Part shown: piece by piece, positions 35,096 through 47,408 of the stretch | Numbering within the stretch: the stretch's first letter is position 1 | How the letters are laid out: each line of letters starts with the position of its first letter | Source of the DNA: Cricetomys ansorgei | Lineage: Eukaryota; Chordata; Mammalia; Rodentia; Nesomyidae | DNA: 64,000 bases | Assembly: GCA_026225945.1 (NCBI GenBank) | Contig: JAMJFZ010002500.1 | Span: 1,302,001 to 1,366,000 of the forward strand | Direction: 5' to 3' | The notes under the pieces: generated by a model | What the model was told of the DNA's origin: nothing | Seen by the model: the letters and a program-made list of their open reading frames with translations, nothing else | Database searches by the model: none | Translations under genes and position numbers: made by a program

Positions 35096-36300
35096 GTTAC
35101 AGAGATCAAATTTACTTTTTTCTCCTTCCTGAGGGTCAATTATTCATTATCTTCCATTATTCGCCAGCTTATGAGTTCTAGGACTAATTTGTAAGAAACT
35201 TTCTTTCAAATTTACTTTCAACTTTCCTATTCATTACACTACATGAAATGCTTAGTCTTTTTTTTTTTTTTTTTAAGACAGGTCATCATTATATATACGT
35301 ATCCAAGAGAATCTTGAACTTGCTGTGAGCCTTCTGCCTCTGCCTCTCAAGTGCCGGGTTACAGATGTACACCGCAACACTCTGCTTATCCACTGTTTAG
35401 GGTCAAACTCAGGCCTTCATGTATATGAAGCAAGCACTCTGAGCTGCACTGAGCTGAACACCCTAACCCTCCTTTCTGTTTTCCTGTCATCTGCATGTGT
35501 ACCTTATTTTATATACAATTACAAAATAGATTTGTTCTTAAGAACAAATGTATTCATTTAAATAGATTTATAGCTCGTTCCCTTTCAAATAAGTTCTGCG
35601 ATGTTGCTGTGTACAGATCCGTGTGTCGGTTAGCTCTTGCTAATGGGTTACAAGGTGGACACATCAGCATCATCCCTAGGAAGATTATTAAACGCTAGGC
35701 CTGAAGGGATAGCACGGCTGGTGTGGCAGAGGGGCAGCCCAGAGGACAACTTGTTTTAAGTCCGTTCTTTCAAACTTCTAAGAAAGTCAAAGGCTCAGGC
35801 TCAGGAAAGCTCAAGCAAGCACTAACAAGTAAAGTGTCTCTCAGCAGTCCTCCTTGTCTGGCCTCAGGGAAGAGCGGGGACCACTCCATGATCACTGGAA
35901 TGGCCAGCACTCTGGCTGCAGAGGCAGCCACTGCCCCTGCAGAAGGGGCTTTCGTTACAGTGTCTCCTTCCCTAGCTTCGTTCTCCGCTTTCACTGCTTT
36001 CTGGCTTCCTAGCTTGTGCTCACAGTCCTCGAAGAACGCTTGATTCTGTACAAAACCGAGTTCTCCTCTGAAATCACTGGGCTACCTGGCCCTTGACCCC
36101 TGGTCTGATCAGTGATATCCAGGGTAGCTTGATCATAAAACTCAGGGACTGTGCAATTTTGCAGGTATCAACACAGATATCTTCAGAAGAGGCCCATGGA
36201 TTGGCAGGCACTGAGAATGTCTCTGCAGTCCATCCACTCTGGCATGGTTTTAGGAAGCGGAATCAGTTTTCTTGGACCACTGTAACAGGACATCCCAGAC
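35096..36300. other. Mostly unassigned intergenic sequence
   Basis: About 35270-35470 has antisense SINE-like segments (agccttctgcctctgcctct). Open frames at 35723-36043 (+) and 35770-35994 (-) overlap and resemble nothing known; no splice context is evident. Confidence 0.4.
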
Positions 36301-36540
36301 ATAGGGGCTTAAGACCCACACATCGGAAGGCTGAGGATGTAGCCAGTTGATAGAGAGCTTGCTATCACATATAAAACCTGGAGTTTGCTCCTCAGCACTG
36401 TATAAGTCAATAATGGTTTATGCCTATAATGCCCGCATTTGGGAGGTGGAGGCAGGAAGATCAGAACGTCAAGGCAATCTCTGACTATACAGGAAGTGTG
36501 AGGCCCTGTGCCCGGTTCATCTAGTTCCTTCAAACATAAC
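36301..36540 (+). mobile_element. ID-like and B1-like SINE remnant
   Basis: ggatgtagccagttgatag and tttgctcctcagcactgtat resemble an old ID-type head; ggaggtggaggcaggaagat resembles a B1 segment. Confidence 0.5.
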
Positions 36541-37864
36541 TGACATCACTCACAACATTCTCTTACCCTCTCCTGAGCCTTTCTGGAAACTTCCGTGGGA
36601 TGGGTCACGTACCTCCGACACTGACACTTTGCTCTGGGTCTCCTTCTCTGTTTATCCCTTCACGGCTTGCAATTGTTTCATGCAATCTTGTGTAGCATTA
36701 CAAAAATCATTGTTGAGTAGAATTTAAAGTAAAATAAATTGTTCTATGCTATCTTCTCTAGGTCACTTACAGTAAAGCATTCCATAAGGTTTCTTTCAGT
36801 CAAGAAGAAAAAACAAACAAACAAACAAAACCCCAAAAAAACAACTTTTTTTTTTTCTTGCTCATAGGCCTTGACTCTTAACTCCTTCCTTTTGAAGCTC
36901 AGATTGATTTTAAGTACTTCCCTCTTAATGCTTAAGCTTGCATTTTTGCAAAAATGAGCTCATAGTTTCATCTAAGCCTGCTTACCCGAGGAGATTTACA
37001 TTTTCTTATGAGCATTTACAAACGTCTAGAACAGTTTCTAAACTGAGATATGGTATGGTTGCTCTTATCTTCCGAGCAGCGTTTGCATATTAAAAGAAGA
37101 ACTAGGGGAGGGTGGTGACAACCAAGAAAAAATCAGTGAACTCAGTGGAGGGGAAGGGTTGTTCTTGGAAAAATATGATTGGGAGGGGCATTTTTTTCTC
37201 TCCCAACCATGAGAGTGAACCCAGAGCCTGTGCTTGAACACGGGTGCTCTGTGCCTCCTGGTTAGAACACAGTGTTATAACAACTCCCCACTCACTCTGA
37301 TTTTGCAAAGTGAATGAATCACAAGGTTGGAAGAAAGAACATGGCAAAATAGAAATAAAAACGCAGCTGGACTGGCAGCATGAGGAGGTTCCTTTAGTTA
37401 CACACAAGACTAACATCATGCCTCATGAAAAGCAAAGTTTCCCTAATCCTCCAAACCCAAACCAAAGCCTGTGTTTTCACACTGTCAAACTAAGATTTCT
37501 GAGGTCAGCTCTGGGGAGGAGGGGATGATAGGGACTGGGAGAAACTCTTCTTCAGGGAGAGACAGCTAGCTACAACTCAGCCTATATTTCTGCAAGGGAG
37601 AGCTGCGCACTTATATCTCAGATGTTCACGTTCCTTACGTGCATTTCCATATAACCCATACACATGCCCCCGTATGCTTTAATAGTCCCTAGATTACATA
37701 TACTACCCAATGCTATGGAAGTAATTGTTATACTGTGTTGTTTAGGGAACGACAAGAAAAGCCCTGTCCATATTCTGTTCTGTTCTGTCAAAAGAAAAAA
37801 AGAAAAAGAAAAAGCTGATGGGATTTATTTTTTTTCTTTTCTTTGTTGTGTTGTTTTGTTTTGT
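36541..37864. other. Unassigned intergenic sequence
   Basis: Nothing recognised except A- and T-rich runs near 36810-36860. Confidence 0.4.
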
Positions 37865-38400
37865 TTTTTGAGACAGGGTCTGTCTTAGAGTTTCTGTTAC
37901 TGTGATAAAACATCACAACTGAAAGCAACTCTGGGAGAGAAGGTTTTATTTAGCTTAAACTTCCATACCAGTCCATCACCGAGGGGAGTCAGGGCTGGAA
38001 CTCAAACAGGGTAGGAACCAGGAGGCAGGAACTGGAAGTGGAGGAGTGCTGCTTACTGGCTTGCTCTCTGCGGCTTCTTCAGCCTATAGCGCTCAGGCCC
38101 AGGGGCCAATGGTAACACCACCCACAGTGGGCTGGGCCCTCCCACATCTGTAGTAATTAAGAAAATGCTCTGCATGCTGCCTACAGGTTAATCTGGTTGG
38201 GGCATTTTCTTGGTTGAGGTTCTCTTTCCCAAATGACTCTAGCCTGTGTCAAGTTGACTTAAATATCAGCCAGCACAGGGTTTTATATAACTGTGGCTAT
38301 CCCAGAACTCTCTATGTAAATCAGGGTGGTTTTAAACTCATAGAGAGATCTGTCGGCCTCTGCCTCCTGAGGGTGTGGTCTACTGTGTCAGGCCTGGGGA
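37865..38400 (-). mobile_element. Antisense B1 interrupted by an LTR-like repeat
   Basis: B1 antisense tail and head start at 37865 (ttttttgagacagggt) and resume at 38275 (acagggttttatataactg, then ggctatcccagaactctc) through about 38390. The insertion is described at 37881-38277. Confidence 0.8.
37881..38277 (+). mobile_element. LTR-like rodent repeat inserted in B1
   Basis: 397 bp starting TGTCTTAGAGTTTCTGTTAC and ending CAGCCAGCACA, same family as 34691-35090. Flanks are GGGTC (37876-37880) and GGGTT (38278-38282), a probable 5-bp target duplication within the B1. Confidence 0.8.
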
Positions 38401-38759
38401 TACACAGGGCTAACTGCATTGCCTCTGTGTGTATGTGTGTGTTGTGTAGGTCAGAAGTCAACTGTGGGTATCTTTGCCTATTGCAATCATCCATTTTTCG
38501 AGACAGTCTCTCATTGAATCAGGTATTTGCTGATTCAGAAAGATTAGCTGGCCAGCAAGCTTAAGGGATCCTATTGTTTTGCTTCCCCAGTGACAGGATT
38601 ACAGGCATACACCACCATGCCTGACTTTTGATATTGGTGCTAGGAGTCCAATCTCGGTCAGCATACTTGGCTGCCAAGTACTTTACCAGCTGAGCTATTT
38701 CCCAGTGCTGTCCTGTTTTACTAGGAACAAAACCCAGAAGAATTGAAGTTAGACTTTAT
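38401..38759. mobile_element. Antisense SINE remnant region
   Basis: cccagtgacaggattacagg, catacaccaccatgcctgac and taccagctgagctatttccc form an antisense B1/RSINE-like end at about 38440-38710. Confidence 0.55.
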
Positions 38760-39110
38760 ATTAGTTACCTTTGTTTTTTCCTGTGATAAAACACCATGGC
38801 CAGAGCATCTTATAGAAGAAGGAGTTGATTTGGGTTTATGGTCCCAGAGGCATAAGAGTCCTCCATCATGGCAGGGGCACATGAAGCAAGGAACAGATAT
38901 GGTGGCAGGTGCAGGAAGCTGAGGGCTCATATCTTGAACCCCAAGGACAAATCAGAGAGTGCACTGGGAATTGCATGAGGCTCCTTTAAACTCTCAAAAC
39001 TCACCTCCAGTCTCATACTTCTTCCAACACAGGCACAGCTCTTAGGTTCCCCCCCCAAAGCATCATCAACTGGGGACCACTATGGGGGACATTTTATTCA
39101 AACCACCAGA
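38760..39110 (+). mobile_element. Rodent LTR-like repeat relative
   Basis: ttcctgtgataaaacaccat, ggccagagcatctta, ctccatcatggcaggggcac and cccaaagcatcatcaactgg belong to a diverged relative of the recurring family. Confidence 0.7.
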
Positions 39111-39697
39111 GAGCCAAACAAGGAGCTCCTGGTAGAGCGGGGCAGCTAGAGACATAGACTTGAGGTTCTCTCTGCTTTTGAGGTTCACCTTCCCTTGGAA
39201 TCTCTCTTTAATCATCCCTGCTAATGTCTACAGGGTTGGACTTCCAGGCTCTTCGCTTCTGTCCTTTTACACATAGCTAAGAGAAACTGAAAACTTTAGT
39301 CACGTGTTCATACTAGACCAGGGAAAAGCAAAAGGGAGGTTGGTGGGTGCCAGGAATCTGTCTCCTAAGGTAAGGGCCTGTGCATCTTTATCTGCATTGC
39401 CTCCATCGCTGGCCTGTCTGGAAGTCATCCCATTCTGTCCATCTACCTCCTTCAAACTAGAGCAGGCCCCTGAGAGAGAAGGAATTCTTCCCGCCTGCCT
39501 GAGAACTACCATGTCAGATCTGGTGTCCTATCTACAAATCTACATTTCCCCCAGTGATAACACAAAAATCCAATTCTGTCTCATGAAGTTCCTCACCCGT
39601 CTCCACGTTCACGCTGTCTTTTCCCGTTTCTTTCTTAAAGGGTGTGGTGATTGACGCAAGTACCATCTAGCTTCTGCTTTGTTTTTTCCTGAAGCGC
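39111..39697. other. Unassigned intergenic sequence
   Basis: Nothing recognised. The open frame 39304-39654 (+) has no family resemblance. Confidence 0.4.
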
Positions 39698-39735
39698 GGG
39701 GGGGGGGGGGGGGGCGGTGGAGTGGGGGGTGGGGT

Positions 39736-39771
<36 letters not shown>

Positions 39772-39800
39772 GGGGGGGGGGGTGGGGGGAGGTGGGGGGG
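39698..39800. repeat. G-rich tract with a 35-G homopolymer
   Basis: G runs of 17 (39698-39714), 35 (39736-39770) and 11 (39772-39782) with few interruptions. A strong G-quadruplex candidate; base count is prone to sequencing error. Confidence 0.93.
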
Positions 39801-40572
39801 TAAGAAAAGGCATTTAGGGGTGGGGATTGCACAGCTAAGGTGGTCAAAGATGGTGCAGCAGTGCTCCTGGGGATTGTATTAGGAACTGGGACTGGGCAGG
39901 GCAGGGAGCCGTGGGGCTGGCGCTCCCCACACCCTCATGGATGACACGCAGACTCTCCTGTGTGTACCATTACAGTCCTGCCAGGAAGCCCCTAACATCT
40001 AATCTAATCCCCGCACTTTTCTCCACTACAGGTTCCTGTGATGGAAAGTTTGGCGAGCCTTTAATTTCATGTTCCTGCATGTCTCTGTGTATTGTTCCTG
40101 TGTTTGTGTCCCATTCCGACCACCCACGCTGTTTGCACACGTAGGATAGGACAGATGTCTGACAAAAGCTTCCCCAAGCTCTGACTTTAGATCAGCCAGG
40201 AGGACGACTTTCTCCATTCTATTAAGCCCAGACTCTCAAGTATGTCTCTGTACAGTCTGTCCTGATGTTCTGAATTTTATATGCATGTATAAACGTATGT
40301 TTGTGTGACCACTGCATGCATACTTTGATTTATTTACAAAATGTGTTATATACACAACTTCATGTGCTGCTTTTGCATTTTTTCTCCCTACTAATCCTTC
40401 ACCTTAGGGCTCATTCTCTGTATGTATTTCAGGATTCTCTCTTTTATTTCCTTGTGGCTGTATCATATTTCATTATATAGGTAGACTATAATTTATTTAA
40501 CTAATCCTTTTACAGTAAAAGTTGTTGTTTTTAGCTTTTTGCTATTACAAACCACACACATGGTATTATAAA
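39801..40572. other. Unassigned intergenic sequence
   Basis: About 40330-40560 has the look of an old LINE 3' segment (gtggctgtatcatatttcat, atttatttaactaatcc) but is not assigned. Confidence 0.4.
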
Positions 40573-40958
40573 TGATACCTGGTTAGTTTTTGTCAGCTTG
40601 ACACATGCAAGAGTTATCTGGAAAAAGCTAACCTCCAGCTGAGAAAATGCCCCCAGCTAGCTTGACCTGTAGGCAAACCTGTGGGGATTTTCTTAATTAG
40701 TGATTGGCCACTTTGTGGGTAGTACCACTCCTGGGCCCCTGGTCCTGGGTGCTATAAAGCAAGCTGAGCAAGCCATGGGGAGCAAGCCAGTAAGCAGCAC
40801 TCCTCCGCAGCCTCTGTTTCAGTTCCTGCCTCCAGGTTACCACCTTGAGTTCCTGCCTTGAAGTCCCTGGGTGATGGACCGCAAACTGTAAGATAAAATA
40901 AACCCTTTCCTTCCCAAGTTGCTTTTGGTGTTTATCACAGCGATAGAAGCCTAAGACA
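40573..40958 (-). mobile_element. LTR-like rodent repeat, near full-length reverse copy
   Basis: Reverse of the family at 34691-35090: gtttttgtcagcttgacaca, gatttt cttaattagtgattgg-type segment, gcagcctctgtttcagttcc, gataaaataaaccctttcc and gtttatcacagcgatagaag. Ends fit TG...CA but I see no clear target duplication. Confidence 0.78.
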
Positions 40959-42689
40959 TGTACGTATTTATATATAAAAACGAAGGAGTACCTGTAACTA
41001 AAACACACACCTCCCTACTCTGCCTTCCATGCTTAAGTCCCGAAGCACTCTCCCCACACAACTGTCCTCGTATGCCACCAAATGTTAATGACTCTCAAAT
41101 CCACCTTCCGTCCCAGAACAGATAATTGACAGACTGGTAGATATCCCTACCTGGCAACGTCAAAAGCACCTCACCTTAAGGTGGGCACATTTTAATGTAC
41201 CTCTCCACGCACAAATCGGCTTCCTCAGTTGCCTTCATCTTCAGCCCCACTCTCTCCATACCCTCTCCCCACCATCATCAAGTGTTGGATATCCACCTCC
41301 TTAGCACCACTCACTCCTGCTCCCCCATTCCCACCTCATTGTGAGTTTTTCAGATGATACCCTCCTCTCTTGACTGAGCAATTGCATTGGCTTCGCTGTC
41401 ATTTTTACTCCTCCTCTTCTGATTCCTCTTCACACCGAAGCCATAGGATCTCAGGTATAAATCTAATGGAATGATTGCAAATCCTTGATTCTTTCCGTCG
41501 TTCTGGACGTGGACTCCATTGGTCACTATGTCTCCAGGACTGTCCTCCCTAAGCCTGCCTCTCCAGCCATGATGCACTTCCCAGATTCCAAGAATTCCCC
41601 TGGCTCCCATCCTTTCCTCATGTACCTCCTTCGTGAAATAGAATTTCCTGATTTCTCCCTCATACTGAACACCTATATTTCAAGGTGAGGTCAAGGTGAC
41701 CTTTCCTATTTGAATCTCTTCTCTAGGTAGAATGGAACAATCCCTTTATTCATTTCCACTTATAATACTTTGTCTCTTTTCTTGTCTATCAGACTCGAAT
41801 CAGCTCACTCCTCAGTGTACGGCCTGTAGAATGTATTTAATAACTGTTTGATGGATGAATAAGTCAATAAATTAATAATAAATAAACCCTGCTTCTTTGC
41901 CTTCCAGTGAATCAGTCAAAAAGGAGAAACTGTGACAGCTGTATGAGTACTCAGACTTCCAGGGAGTTATGAATGTCACCTCCTGGGGGAGGGAGTGCAC
42001 ACAGACACTTGGAAACTCTGTAGCTAGTTCTGATCAAGGGATCAGCCTTGGGAGATGCGGGTACACTCATGACCCCACAGGCCGTCTGTGTCCTAGGAGT
42101 GATGCAAGGTATCCTGTGGTCCAGAAAGGAGGCTGAGTACACTTGTATCCATCTTCCTCTTAACTGGATGGCATGGGGACTCCTCTGTGCATCTTATTTC
42201 TGCAGTTCTTCATCACGATCTCCAGCTGTGGATTTTGGCTGCTCAGGGATCTAGTGGTCAGTAGCTTTCTGTGCAGGACCGTCTTCCCAGATGATGTTGG
42301 GCCAATGCATCAGGTATGGAGGTTTCTGCAATGGTGTCCAATGTTCCTTCACCCCTATGGGGTATGTTTGGAGCTAGGAGCAGCAGGAGATTAGAAAGAT
42401 CCCTGGACATGGACAAGCCCAACCATTTGCCTTTCTCCTCTGAGGACCAGATGACCACTAAGGCATTCTGGCTGTGACTCTGGGGATGTCTTGGCTGCAG
42501 AGGAGTTGTTTCAGACAGAGTCCCTGGATAAGAACAAGGGAACAATAAGAATGGGCTCTGGGAATGAACTTGTCTTTCATCTGTGTTTCACAACTGCTGT
42601 CTGTGTGCTTCATTGAATCTCAGTCTTCAGCCCCCTGAACTTCACTGTTTTGAACTCTTTTCCTAAGCCCTCCTCTTGTGTCTCCCCAG
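40959..42689. other. Unassigned intergenic sequence upstream of the FCRL fossil
   Basis: I searched for additional Ig, signal-peptide or transmembrane exons and found none I could defend. Open frames here resemble nothing known. Confidence 0.4.
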
Positions 42690-43275
42690 AACTGTTCCAG
42701 AGTCCTGTGCTGAGCCCCATCCTATCTCCAGAGCCTCTAGTGGGCAACTAGCTGATCTGAGGTATCAGATGAAGCTGAACCCATAAAGGTCAGATTTGTG
42801 GCTCTTCTCCACCTGCACGATGGCTGTGCCTTGCAATAAGGGGTCAGTACCCAGAGCTCTGTACCCGAGAAATCAAGGAGGGAGAGTCTGGGCTTTACCA
42901 ATGTAAGTTGGCCTCTGAGGATGGCTGAGTTCACGAACAGACCCCTGTCTATAGATCAGACTACAGGATAAGTGAGAAAGGGAAGAGAGGTACCCCAAAA
43001 GATCTAGGTATCAGGGACAGGACTCCCTGGGAGTGGAGGAGGGTTATTCATGGAGGAGGAAGCTTGCAGCCTGGACAATAAGGCTGGCCTTCTCTCTTTA
43101 CCTGTCATTCAGTGCCTGAGTCTTGTCCTCTGCTTACTTTATGACAAGGGGGCCACTCACTCTCTTGTAGGAGACATGGCAGAGCTCTTCTGTCTACTGT
43201 GCTCCACTTTGGTGGGGCCATCTTGGGGAACGGCCTGGCTCCCCCTGGCACAGCAGCTTCCTTCTTCCCAGTGAC
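42690..43275 (+). pseudogene. Decayed Fc-receptor-like immunoglobulin exons
   Basis: Two successive segments resemble the tandem C2 Ig exons of FCRL/Fc-gamma receptor genes. Segment A (42690 to about 42972) follows a good acceptor (tctccccag, AG at 42688-42689) in phase 1. It reads ELFQSPVLS...SPEPL.GN at its start and, after stops and shifts, YPELC.REIKEGESGLYQCKLASEDG near its end, matching the ELF.PVL start and the EGDSGLYWCE...EDG end of such domains. Segment B (from 43113, acceptor AG at 43111-43112, also phase 1) reads VPESCPLLTL then LVGDMAELFC, matching the VPVSHPVLTL...VGD.VELHC pattern, and fades near 43275. In-frame stops, frameshifts and loss of the second half of B show it is not a working gene. 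FCRL6 maps to this chromosomal neighbourhood in human and mouse. No signal peptide or transmembrane exon was found. Confidence 0.6.
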
Positions 43276-44239
43276 ATCACCTGGGAGGTGAGTTCTGTCC
43301 CCAGAAAGAGGCTCTCTTTTGTGGTATATCTTTGTTTTCCATGTAGAAACTCAGCTCCTGGCCTGGGAGTACCACTTATCTTCCAACCTCAACAGCCTGG
43401 TGGAATGTGGAAAATTTAGTGGGGGCAGACAGATGAAGGGATAGGAATCACAATTTCATGTAACCACAGAAGTTGTGTTAACTCGCCCCAGAGAACTGAT
43501 TTCCTGAAATCACACCAATGCTAAGCCTTACACATCTTGGCCTGCAACATAGGTATTTGCTAGACTGGGCGAGGGAGACAGGCACACAGCGTCTGAATAC
43601 ACTCTCAGAGGTGCAGGAGTCTTGTGTGCAGTTGAGCTCAGACCTGCAAGTCCCCATCACTCTCCGAGGCTGGTAGATGTCTTTTAGAGTGGATAACATT
43701 TTTGTTTTTCCTGATTGGATGAGCCACAGACATGAGTCTATACGTTACGCTACATAGAGAGTTCACAGTCTCTCAGAGAGGTAGGTTGTGTGTGTGTGAG
43801 TGTGTGTGTGCGTGTGTGTGGGGGGGGGAACCATAGACTCTCAGAGTGTCAAAGGAGGGGTAGCAGCTGATTCACTCAGGTGCTACTGAAGGTTTCTTCA
43901 GAGTGGCTCTCAGGCTCTGGAATCTGAGGGTCAACTACATTTTCAAGCCAGCGTCCTTCTCAAATGGTCCTGAACATCTTGCCAGGAGTTCCACCTGCTG
44001 CTACACATCTATATCCATCGATATCCAAACAAATGAGGCAACGAAACAAGCCTGAGACATCTGTACCTCCATGCTTCCTGTGGTCCCAGATCTCTAAAGG
44101 ACAGCCCTTCTCACCTCACACAGAGTGACGGGCATTCTGGTTCCCATGCCCATGTTAGGGTACCACAAACGGCAAAGTCAGTCTACAAGGTGGTTGCAGG
44201 CTTTGGTCCTAGAGTCCCCCCTGCAGTCCCTTACCTGAT
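43276..44239. other. Unassigned intergenic sequence downstream of the FCRL fossil
   Basis: A TG microsatellite with a terminal G run lies at 43789-43829. No transmembrane or cytoplasmic exon of the lost receptor was recognised. Confidence 0.4.
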
Positions 44240-44960
44240 TTCCAGAGCCCTCCATCCCATTATCACTGAGGATCGGCAGTCTGGTTAAACCTCAACTAAC
44301 TTGATTCCATCAGTTATCCACTCCATCTTTATCTTACCCTGAAGATAAATTTTATATGTAATATAGTAAGAAATTAATCTTCCCTATAGACTGTTTAAGC
44401 TTTTACCCTGAGCTACTGGGATATAATTTTAGAACCTTCCATGCTAGGCATGATAGGAATGTCTATTTGCCTAGGGGCGTTGGTCACCAGACAATCTAAC
44501 AAAGCAATTCACCACGGAGGCTAAGAGCCAAGCGTGATAATGTCTTTCTCCAGAGAACTGTAGATTAAAGGTATCAACCCAACCTTTGGACGGTCTCGGA
44601 ACTCAAGGCTAGCCATGTGGGTGGCAGCATGTGATTGAGCTCCAATAAAAATTCCAAGGCTTGGGTGAATGTTCATAACGCATGAGGAAACACGGCCTTC
44701 ATTCATAAGAGACGTCATGCGTCTCTGAATTCCTAGGTGCTTCTTCTCCAGGATGACTTTAATCTGTATCCTTTCCCTACACTAAATCATTGCTAGAAGT
44801 GTAACAGTTTCAAGTGTGTTCTGCGGGTCCTTATTGTAAATTATTGCAACAGTGGGCAGATTTCAGAATCCTTCAAACTTGGCACCTGGTGTCAGAGTGG
44901 AGGCAGTCTTTTTGTGGACTGTGTTCTCTCTAAATGTACGCTTGGTTAAACGCTCACATA
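44240..44960 (+). mobile_element. Ancient ERVL/MaLR-type LTR
   Basis: agctccaataaaaattcca, acactaaatcattgctagaa, attgtaaattattgcaacag and ctggtgtcagagtggaggca follow the U3-R-U5 order of an old LTR. Most likely ERVL class; no viral coding sequence seen. Confidence 0.5.
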
Positions 44961-47408
44961 CTGTTCAAAGTCTGTGTAATTCGACAAGATAAAATACCAA
45001 CTGGTTAGGAATTATGAGGTTTGAGGAAAGCAGAGTAGGAAAATCAGCTGGAGCAAAGAGTCAGTGTTGAAGCTGCATCTGCTTGTGCTCTGACCCTGCC
45101 TGAGGTGGTCGGGCTTCCTAGCAGTGACTGAGAAAGCATGACAAACTACTCTGAAAGTACAGGCATGCCCAGGGAAGGCAATTTTTTTACCTCTCAAGAG
45201 GACAGAGTGTGATAGTAACAAAGAGCATCGTGGTCATATCTCTTCCATGGCTCGGATGAATAGTCCCACTTTATCACACCCTTCTATACCAGCTATGGGC
45301 TCTGTAGCAAAACATCTTAGTGGGCAAGTCTGCACAGTCCCCTTTGATATGGCTTGGGTTTCATCATTCTTACTATGCAGCTTTCCCAGGTTAATGATTC
45401 ACAGTGGGGGCCCTTCTTTCCTCTCCCAACTCTAAAGAGCTTCTGTGCCAAAGCAGGCCATGATTACTGTCAGGGCGGATAACATTTTTGTGGGGCTAAG
45501 TCATAAAGAAGGAGATAAGCACAGTTTTAAAGGATTTTCAGTGGAGTTGGGGAAGGCTTTATAAAAGGGAATCCACCACCCTCCATAGAAGTCTGGGAAT
45601 TCCACCTGCCAACTCCTGAGTGGAGAATGTCCACAGGACCCTTTGGGCTGAAGAATTGCCTTGGGGTTCAGCTGAACTGCTGAAATGGGCTAGCCCAGTC
45701 CAATTTTCATTGTATTAGGGTTCTTGCAATATTTCCACTGATGGAAGCCTCCATTTTTTTATTGTTTGTTTTTGAATTATTTGTGTGTATGGTGCTTTGC
45801 CTACACATATGTGACCTTCTGAAAAATGAAATGGTTGGGATCAGGTGTTTGCCCCTCCCCCACCCCAATGCAGTCATTTATAATGACTTCAGAGATTATT
45901 AATCTTAAGAAAGTTCTCCCCACCCCTTCTGCCCTGCCTACTGAGTGTCCCTAATTTTCTACTTCTCCTTTTGTCCCGTAATTTCTTTTTCTAGTAGTTT
46001 TATTTTTATTTATTTATTTAATTTTTTTGTGGGGTGGGGAATTCCCAAGGCTTTCCCTACTTCTTAAATACTTCCATAGAATGAGAGAAGATGTCTCTAT
46101 GGCTGGTGTACCATTCTCCATAAACAAGGGGAACCTCTGAGACCCAGGAACTGCTGTCTCACAGTCTCACAGTGGCTGTTCTAGACTCCAAGTCACCTCA
46201 GTAAGCCAAGATGAGGCTCTCACACAACTATCTGTCAGAAGAAAGATACAGCCCGTAGAACAGAGTGTTATGGAGCTTCAGGGAGCCATTGTAAGTGACA
46301 AGGTCTTTGGAGAACTTGACAGAGGAGATAGAGCATTTTGTATGTGGTTATAGAAGAACCACAGCCTTTACGGACAAAGGGGAGGGGAGATGGTTGCCTT
46401 AGAAAACGAGAAATGAGATTGCCTTCTCAAGCCAAAGTATGAAGTTCAGACTTCATACATGAGAAATGGAAATTACTTGTAAATAAGTGACTAATAAAAT
46501 GAAGGTTTATACCTTATTAAAAAATTAAGACCATGAGGAATGGACATTTTGCAGCAGAAAGACACAGAAAGACACATACACCCTGACCATACCAGCTGAG
46601 TTCTCTATGAGTTCTGAGTTCTGAGTTCTGAGTTCGAGGGCCAAGCAGAAGGAGCCATGCTACAGAGACAAACATGCTAGACTGTTGTTGGGTTGTTCAA
46701 TACTCAGCTCATCTCCTTTCCTCGAGCACCATGCTCCCAGGCAGCCTTCTGTTGATAACTCCCCACACTGACTGTATACAGGGAGAAAATGTCAGGGTGG
46801 TAGAATAGCAGCTGGCATATTTGACCTGAACACCATAACCAAAGGGCATTTCCTGCCTTGTGTTTCTGCTCCTTAATTCTGCTTGGTTTTCCTACAAAGT
46901 ACTTCATTACTTGGTGATAGATATTTACTGCTTCTTGTGCACCTTTCCCTACCTTTACCCCAACAATAATGAGAGGCCCATGTTTTCCTCTTCACCTCTA
47001 TATTCCACACCTGGAATGGTACCTTGTATTTAATGAGGCTTAATATTTGCAGGATGAATAGCTGATTTCATGTCAGCTGATGACAGTTGTGATAAAATGA
47101 AGAATGCTTGCAGATTCTGATCAATTCTGGGATATTGACAGTTTACTGCGAAGACTTGGAGCCCAAACAGCATTGAGTTAACTAAGAAAAATACCAGCAT
47201 GTGCAAAGCTGTCTGGGTGGCCAGCCCGTTCTCAGGCACTCCGCTCTGTTTCCCAGTTTTTGCTGTGTGCACCTTCAGTCTCAAATACAAATCAATAATA
47301 ACAAATGACTACATATGGTAATTAATAATGACACCAACTATAGTAATGGCAGTTACTAAGCACTTTCTGTGTGTCAGAACATCTCCAGATTTGACCCTAT
47401 TAGACTAC
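44961..47408. other. Unassigned intergenic sequence
   Basis: Only a short array is notable: (gagttct)n at about 46601-46635. No gene recognised. Confidence 0.4.

Noticed and set aside
35723..36043. Alanine/serine-rich 106-codon open frame
   Set aside because: No family resemblance, no splice or promoter context, and an overlapping open frame of similar quality on the other strand.
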